64,000 nt of DNA. It comes from Phaseolus vulgaris. Taxonomy: Eukaryota > Streptophyta > Magnoliopsida > Fabales > Fabaceae. The notes under the pieces are model-generated. The model saw only the letters and a program-made list of their open reading frames with translations, did not search any database and was not told the origin of the DNA. The position numbers were made by a program, and so were the translations under genes. Positions 58,311-64,000 of this stretch are shown here, piece after piece. Each line of letters starts with the position of its first letter. Position 1 is the first letter of the stretch. The DNA is taken from the NCBI RefSeq assembly GCF_000499845.2, contig NC_023759.2, forward strand, positions 41,418,672 to 41,482,671. The letters are read 5' to 3'.

Positions 58311-58949
58311 TTTTCTATTTATAAATCTCGAATTGTAAAATTTAAAAGGTCTTTTTGGATCTAAAAATATCTTTCAGATTCTATAATTTAATTTTTTTTA
58401 AAAAAAATTGGATTAAAATCCATAATGTATTCTCATATCGAGAAATATATTTTAGATTGTACAATTCGTAACACTTCTTACTATAATATGTCTGTTGGAT
58501 TGTACAATTTGAAAGGTAAACCTAAATTCATAATTGTCTTTTAGATTGAAAGTTCAAAATTTGTTACATATTGGACGATTTAGAAGGCAAGTTCAGATTC
58601 TGGTTTATCTTCTGAATTGTACAATCCAAACTATATAATACACTAAGTGGTATTACAAATTGTACAATCTGATAAAAAAATAAGTAAAAAGAACTCAAAA
58701 AATACAATAAAACTTATTATAACCACCAACTACCACCAATCACTACAAACAACCACAATCAACTATCACAAATATCCAAAACCATTTGATGAAAAATAAA
58801 CCATCACAGTCTTCTTCAATACAAAAATTATAACATAAGAATGGTATAGTTAGAATTTTATAAAAAAATATGGAGGTGGAGGAAGAAGCGATGAAGGTCT
58901 GATGGAATTTGCCCAAAAAAAAATCTTCATTCTTTTGTTAATGGTGTGA
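58311..58949. other. noncoding, weak internal repeats
   Basis: Repeated words around GATTGTACAATT (near 58455, 58499, 58615 and 58660) and an ACCACCA-rich patch at 58722-58760. No gene supported. Confidence 0.35.
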
Positions 58950-59475
58950 AAATAAGTTGAATGGTACTAAGTTTTATGGGGTTATACATGCTATGGAGGA
59001 AACTCAAAAGATGGGGCTTACTAATGTCTGGCTGAAATGTGATTCTGCTTTGGTTTGTGCTGCGTTTACTACTAGGACAAATGTTCCTTGGATGTTTCGT
59101 AATCGATGGAATGCTTGTCTTAATTACTGTGGGAAAATTAGGTTTACGGTTACTCATATTTTTCGTGAAGGAAATGCGTGTGCTGATAAGTTGGCTAATT
59201 TAGGATTTTTTCATAGAGAACCTTTTCTTTGGTATAATAAGCTTTCACCTTGTCTGTTCTTAGAATTCTTTATGAATAGGTATAGTCTACCTATGTATCG
59301 TTTTTGTTAACATATGAGTTTTGGTCTAGTCCCCCGTATTTTTGTATTTTTTTTTTTTTTTTGTTTAATAATAATTTTTTCATGTGATGATAAATGATTG
59401 TTGTTACTTGAGGTGTTAGCCTAGCTGAGATTTTAAGTTGCATAGTGATGCCTAAAGAAAAGCTTTTATTTAAAA
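58950..59475 (+). mobile_element. LINE 3' end with RNase H domain
   Basis: The frame 58957-59310 reads GVIHAMEETQKMGLTNVWLK, CDSALVCAAF and FTVTHIFREGNACADKLANL, the plant RNase H-like (RVT_3) domain found at the ORF2 C-terminus of many plant LINEs. It keeps the D-S and R-E-x-N-x-x-A-D-x-L-A positions. An untranslated tail with T-runs and GATGATAAATGATTGTTGTT follows. That tail also occurs alone in reverse at 20708-20822. The upstream reverse transcriptase is missing. Confidence 0.75.
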
Positions 59476-60228
59476 AATTATTAATAAAATGAAGATTAAG
59501 GATGTTTGGTTTAAAAGTATAAAAGAAGACATAAGAAAAGAGAGAAAGACTTGAATAAAGATTAATGAAAATAATACATATAACAACATTTTTAACGATA
59601 GCTTTTTTCTCTTTTATCAAATACCTTGTATAAGTTTATCTATATTTTTCATCTCCTATTCTCTTAAGCAAACTTATCCTTAAGAGATTAATCTTTACTT
59701 GATGTGATAATGCTAGTGTTAAACTTTAAAAAAATAATTTATGTTTTCAAAATTTAATGAAACGTTAACTTTTGTACTTTAAATTAATTACTTTTTTATC
59801 TCTATAAAAATAATACAATTGCTAAGAAAATGATATTATTTTAATAGAATTTTCAAAATATAGTATATTTATTATTGTTCTTAATTATGTGAAAAAACTT
59901 TAAAATTGTAATTATTGTGAGATGAATGTAATATTCGTTAATAAATTTTCAAACCCAGATTGAATTATAATTTGGATCATTTCAAGGCAACATTCTATAA
60001 TATCTCTTTTATATAATTCAAATAACTATGTACTCTATATAATTTGCTTTTACTTAATTAACAACCTATGGTATAAAATAATTATTTTAGGAGAAACTGA
60101 AAGTATTAGCACAACTACTAATCCGATGTTAGTGTTGTTGAATATATATAGTTTATAAAAACTATCCTTAAATTTGGCGAGTCTTCTTCAAACTAAGATT
60201 TTCTTTTATGAGTATTTCTATCACATAT
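59476..60228. other. AT-rich intergenic DNA
   Basis: No gene seen between the LINE tail and the CACTA-like word at 60229. Confidence 0.45.
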
Positions 60229-60475
60229 CACTAAAAAAATTAACTTTAACATATTAAGAGAGGTTACAACGACATCCAATTATTTAAGGTTTTTTAATCC
60301 GGTTAAGTGTTAACGGATTTTCTAATAAATCTCCGTAAATGTATTATTTTAGTTTTATTATTTTTAATTGATTTTATCCTCTCTTCTCAGCATTCTAAAA
60401 AACTTAACGCAACACTCACTCTTCTTCAATAACCCTAATTGAAAAAAATTTCTCTATTCTCAAGTAAACTATACT
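60229..60475 (+). mobile_element. possible CACTA-type terminus next to the ERD7 fragment
   Basis: CACTAAAAAAATTAACTTTA at 60229, followed by TAACGGATTTTC and AATCTCCGTAAATG words that could be subterminal repeats. No partner end was found, so this is only suggestive. Confidence 0.25.
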
Positions 60476-60770
60476 AATCCCGATTCTCCTTCGTTGTTGC
60501 TTTATCTCAATCACTCATCCTCGGAGATCACACTTTACCCGTCCATGGATTATAATGACCTCATTCAAAATCTCTTCCTCGATGATGCATCCTCCTCCGC
60601 ATCCTCGGAGTGATCCTCAACTTCGTTGATAAGGAATACAATGTGGAGCTTGCATGCGGTGAATTTTTTGTCATCCGCCTCAGCAGGGCGACAACACAAT
60701 CGTCGTGTATGCGCGCATCACGGATGAGATCCAATGGTTGCTGACGAAGGACGAGACTACCGTGAAAGTA
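60476..60770 (+). pseudogene. ERD7-like (senescence/dehydration-associated) gene fragment
   Basis: Three frames together match the N-terminal part of ERD7-type proteins, lipid- and membrane-associated stress proteins. They are SEITLYPSMDYNDLIQNLFL, then LNFVDKEYNVELACGEFFVI, then QGDNTIVVYARITDEIQW and LTKDETTVKV. Frameshifts separate the frames near 60612 and 60683, and the middle segment expected between the first two is deleted. Homology ends abruptly at 60770. Base composition is clearly GC-richer than the surroundings. It could be a truncated retrocopy or a fragment carried by a transposon; a CACTA-like terminus stands at 60229. Confidence 0.65.
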
Positions 60771-61040
60771 TGTTACAATTGTAGGCCTTAAACAAGGGAG
60801 AGAATTAATTGTTTATAAAAGATTTTCGCAGACTTTGAAGGTATAGAGAAAGCCAATAAAGAATTAAAGAGAAAGGAATCAAGTTAGCCAAGAAACAAAT
60901 ATGTTTTATTATGTTTCCATAAATTCAACCTCATAAAACAAAATCCTAACTTAAGAGTGGATTTACAAATTCCCAGAACCCAAGTCTTTCTAGTGACTAG
61001 ATAAACATTAACACTAGACGAGAGACAGGTTCTTTGGTCA

Positions 61041-61094
61041 TATTATGATTTTTATTATACTTATTATTATTAATAAGTATAATAAAAATCATAA
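61041..61094. repeat. perfect 24-bp hairpin
   Basis: 61041-61064 and 61071-61094 are exact reverse complements (ATTATGATTTTTATTATACT and so on) around a 6-nt loop ATTATT. It is A/T-only except for two G/C pairs per arm. It could be a small MITE end or a slippage product. Confidence 0.85.
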
Positions 61095-61104
61095 TAATAC
61101 TAAA

Positions 61105-61205
61105 AAATTTGTTTGGTATAGTGATTAAAGTTTCTTTAGTAACGGAAGAAATTTGGTTTCGAATCCCATTTAGATATAGATTTGAATTCTAAAGATACAA
61201 AAGAG
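61105..61205 (+). repeat. tRNA-like (SINE-like) segment
   Basis: GGTATAGTGATTAAAGTT resembles a polymerase III A box and GGTTTCGAATCCCA a B box, about 35 bp apart, as in tRNA-derived SINEs. It is no tRNA gene, since no cloverleaf can be drawn. A related A-box-like word (TGGTGTAATGGTTAAAGC on the minus strand) is at about 56380-56400. Confidence 0.45.
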
Positions 61206-62713
61206 TCTTATTCTACTCTTAACAAACCCTAAAATATGTAAATATTTGAGCTTAAATTTTCTTAAAAAATATTCCAAGGAGAAGTTACCGTAATATTTAG
61301 CAAAACTTATATCACACTCAAAATAGATTTGCATGATGTGTTTTTTTTTTTTTTTACTTTTGAGATTTTCAAAAGATAATCAATGCTAGAAATTAAAAAG
61401 TCTTTAAGTTATATTAATTACATTTTAATGAAGATAAATAAAACTATATATCAAAATATACCTTCTTATAGTGTTTGATTCATTATTTTGTTTGTATTTT
61501 CATAAAGAATCTCTTTCGTCATAAGATAATATTAAATAAAAATACTTATCTTTATTTTAGATACGTTATTTCATTTTACAAACTTTAAAGAATGTATCAT
61601 GTAACTAAATTCTTAAAGAATATTTTAGTGTTAAATTATTAATATTTTATCTATATTTTAAAATATGTTTATTGTATGTTATTATTTAAAATATAATCAT
61701 TAACTATTTTTTTACACTTTCTTAAGTTGGAATTGCAATTCAAATTATAACTTTTAATACCGACTTACTTCGATCAAAGAGTTACTTTAAGTTATGATTA
61801 AAAATAAAGTTTCGTAATTGTTATTTTGAAGATATTTGTTTGCGGTGAGTATAGAAGTTTTAAAAGATTCAGTGATACATATTTATTTTTGTAAAAGCCC
61901 TTTATAATGAGAAACTATAAATTAAATACATTTTTAGTAATAATTTTGAATGTAATAGTTGCGTGATTATTGTAGTAAAGCCTTTTAAATTAAAAGGTTA
62001 CATAATAAAAATTTGTTGATGTACTGGCACAAACCGAACAAGTCACATTATTAGGTATTGACATGATACCGACAAATTGGTACAAACAGATCAAGTGATT
62101 GACTGTATTGAAAAATAAATAAAAAATATGTGAAAAGTATGGTAATATTCTATAAATTAGTAACACTCCTCACTCTACAAATTAGAGGACTATTTCGAAA
62201 CTATATATTAATATTATTTTATTAAAGATATGAATCAGATATAACTTATGAATAAAATAATTTATTATTAAACATTATAATTAAGCATTCTACGGAAGAG
62301 TAAAATACTTTTTTTCTTAAGTTGTCATTTAAAAATAATATTTTTTAAAAGTAATAATTTCTATATTGAAATTGAAATTTTGATTTTAAATCTAAAATAA
62401 AATTATATAATTAAAATATTTTATTCACTGTTTTAATTTTATAGAAATAAACATTCTATGTAAAACGAAAAAAAAAAAACTAAATTATCAGTCAATTAGA
62501 AGTTATGAGATGATATAATTTAAAGAATAATAAATTTGTGCTGATTGATAATGTAGTTAAACATGACCCTTTCCTCTCTCGAAAACACACCACTTATTAA
62601 CCTAGTCTGATAAAAAAAATGAAGAATGAGACAAAAAGGATAAAAATTTAAGCGCTGTAATAGCGTAGCGGAGGTTTTTGGGGGTTGCCGGCGAAACAAT
62701 TCCTTAATTCTCC

Positions 62714-64000
62714 ATGGATATGGTGCTCTGTTCTGCACCCATTATCTCTCTTTTCGTTCTTTATTATTTGGGTTATTTACGTGGGTTTTCAAACTTTCAA
62801 ATTGATTATTGAAAACACAGGAGAAGAAAGAGGGTGAAGCCTCCCTGTTGTGGTTCGAAACCTCGGACTCTGTTTGTAGCCGACACAAGTTTGAACCCGA
62901 TGGTCGACTCTCCGTATGTCTCTCTTCAATGTCTCTTTTTTCGACTCTCCGTTTGTAACAAACATGTTATTTTCTAAACCCTCATAACTTGTATGCTTGG
63001 AATGTGGTCAACGTCAACTCACTTCAGATGTTGAAATTTATAATTTGATGTTAACACAAGTGGAAATGGTGTTGATTTCTTCCTGTTGTGTCAGCTCTTT
63101 GACTCTCAAATCTGTGATATGATATCTTATGTTTATGTAAGGAAGCAACGTATGTGTCGTGTTCTAAAATTGTTTGTGTTTGAATTTCAAAGTGTTTGTG
63201 TGACTTTCTTCACCCTAACGAGGGTTTTAGTTTCTTTGTAGGTTGTGATTGTTGATGATTCCAGGCCTTTCTACCAAAGGGTGGTGGGATCTTTCATGAA
63301 TAAATTTTTCCCCTCGGGATATCCATACAGGTTTATTTATTTTTCCTGAAAATATGTTATGGTTTATGGTGTAGAAACTAGGAAAGCTTGTTCAGTGATA
63401 GAGCTTTTCTGTGTTTCTCTTGCAGTGTGAATGAAGGCTATCTTAGATACACACAGTTTCGAGCTCTGCAACATGTTACCAGTGCAGCGCTATCGGTGCT
63501 ATCAACTCAGGTCTTCTTCCGGTAACACGAAAATTCAGTAAAGGATGTAATGGAAAATGTTATTTTCTTTGACATTGGAAAATCAAACTTGCTTTCTTGA
63601 CAACTGAAATATAGAGTACTCTTTATTCATTCTTAGTAATTTTAGTTAATTTAATTGTAATTATGTATTATGTAATCTTTTTCATGAATTGATTATCATG
63701 AAATAATTGAGTGGGTGTCCTTGGTCTCTATGCTTATTCTTCTGCAGTCCTTACTATTTGCTGCAGGGTTGCGGCCCACACCTGCACAAGCGACAGCTGT
63801 TAGTTGGGTAATTTGATATTAATTTCAAATTGATAATTTCTCAAATCAGCAATAACCGTGGAATGTGCTTGATATATGAACTGGATGTTTTGTGCGGGTT
63901 ATGACCAGATTTTGAAGGATGGAATGCAACATGTAGGAAAGTTGATCTGTAGCAATTGGGGTGCTAGAATGGATTCTGAACCTAAACGTTGGAGACTGCT
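62714..64000 (+). CDS. RUS2: root UVB sensitive 2-like protein (RUS2, DUF647), 5' part
   Basis: Exons at 62821-62913, 63242-63330, 63426-63510, 63748-63807 and 63909-64000 (window edge) join through GT/AG junctions in one frame. Pieces are EKKEGEASLLWFETSDSVCS, DDSRPFYQRVVGSFMNKFFP, SGYPYSVNEGYLRYTQFRAL, SAALSVLSTQSLLFAAGLRP and ILKDGMQHVGKLICSNWGAR. This is the DUF647/RUS domain start. RUS2 works with RUS1 in plastids in UV-B-sensitive root growth and auxin transport. The start is uncertain: ATG at 62714 with a 9-nt exon (MDM) and a GTGCTC donor joins in frame to 62821, but another upstream start is possible. About two thirds of the protein lies beyond the window. Confidence 0.9.

Larger units (their letters stand above)
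60771..62640. other. intergenic with a hairpin and a SINE-like segment
   Basis: No gene supported. Contains the hairpin at 61041-61094 and the tRNA-like segment at 61105-61205; the rest is A/T-rich with a T-run near 61341. Confidence 0.45.

Noticed and set aside
61105..61205. A tRNA gene
   Set aside because: Box A- and B-like words only; no acceptor stem or cloverleaf can be drawn, so it is listed as SINE-like.

Overview
This is a plant nuclear window: very AT-rich, with GT/AG introns, no operons, and dense transposon debris. The genes and transposon families look like those of a legume, probably a warm-season one such as Vigna or Phaseolus. That placement is inference from recognised protein families, not from a search. 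Three conventional genes are supported: an intact PHT1-type phosphate/H+ symporter (26356-27981, +), a complete three-exon ADF6-type actin-depolymerizing factor (30954-32514, -), and the 5' part of a RUS2/DUF647 gene that runs off the right edge (about 62714-64000, +). They share no evident pathway.

Layout. 1-414 is an LTR remnant. 0.4-8.3 kb is gene-poor. 8300-16090 is a complete CACTA (En/Spm) transposon with a 3-bp target duplication AAT; it carries a transposase gene broken by two stops and an apparently intact ten-exon second gene with a C-terminal Ulp1-like domain. 16.1-18.3 kb is an L1-type LINE relic split by a degenerate Copia element. 18.7-24.3 kb holds more LINE tails and the left end of a CACTA-ended element whose core is a 1.4-kb (TTAATAATA)n array; the mirror-image end lies at 56.3-57.6 kb. 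24.5-30.7 kb is the PHT1 locus. 34836-40677 is a second complete CACTA element (target duplication AGA); it has lost its transposase core and carries a captured fragment of a TBL/DUF231 gene. Foldback MITEs lie at 34.0 and 49.6 kb.

The main structural result is an old tandem segmental duplication. Blocks at 5.1-7.4, 24.5-30.7 and 33.5-33.7 kb recur in the same order and orientation at 41.4-44.3, 45.1-48.4 and 58.1-58.3 kb. In the second unit the PHT1 gene is ruined. Its TATA box and 5'UTR intron survive, but about 165 bp holding the P1BS and W-box motifs is gone, a 201-bp insert replaces the start codon region, and most of the coding sequence is deleted. The remaining coding fragment has been copied again and inverted, giving a near-palindromic 217-bp foldback (46841-47057). 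Its antisense arm includes 75 nt perfectly complementary to the intact PHT1 mRNA (27142-27216). This is what the inverted-duplication model predicts for a young hairpin-siRNA or proto-MIRNA locus aimed at its parent gene, and it is the best candidate here for an undescribed system. Whether it is transcribed cannot be told from sequence.

Other gene debris: an ERD7-like fragment (60476-60770), an orphan signal-peptide exon (51051-51140), and several dead LINE 3' ends.
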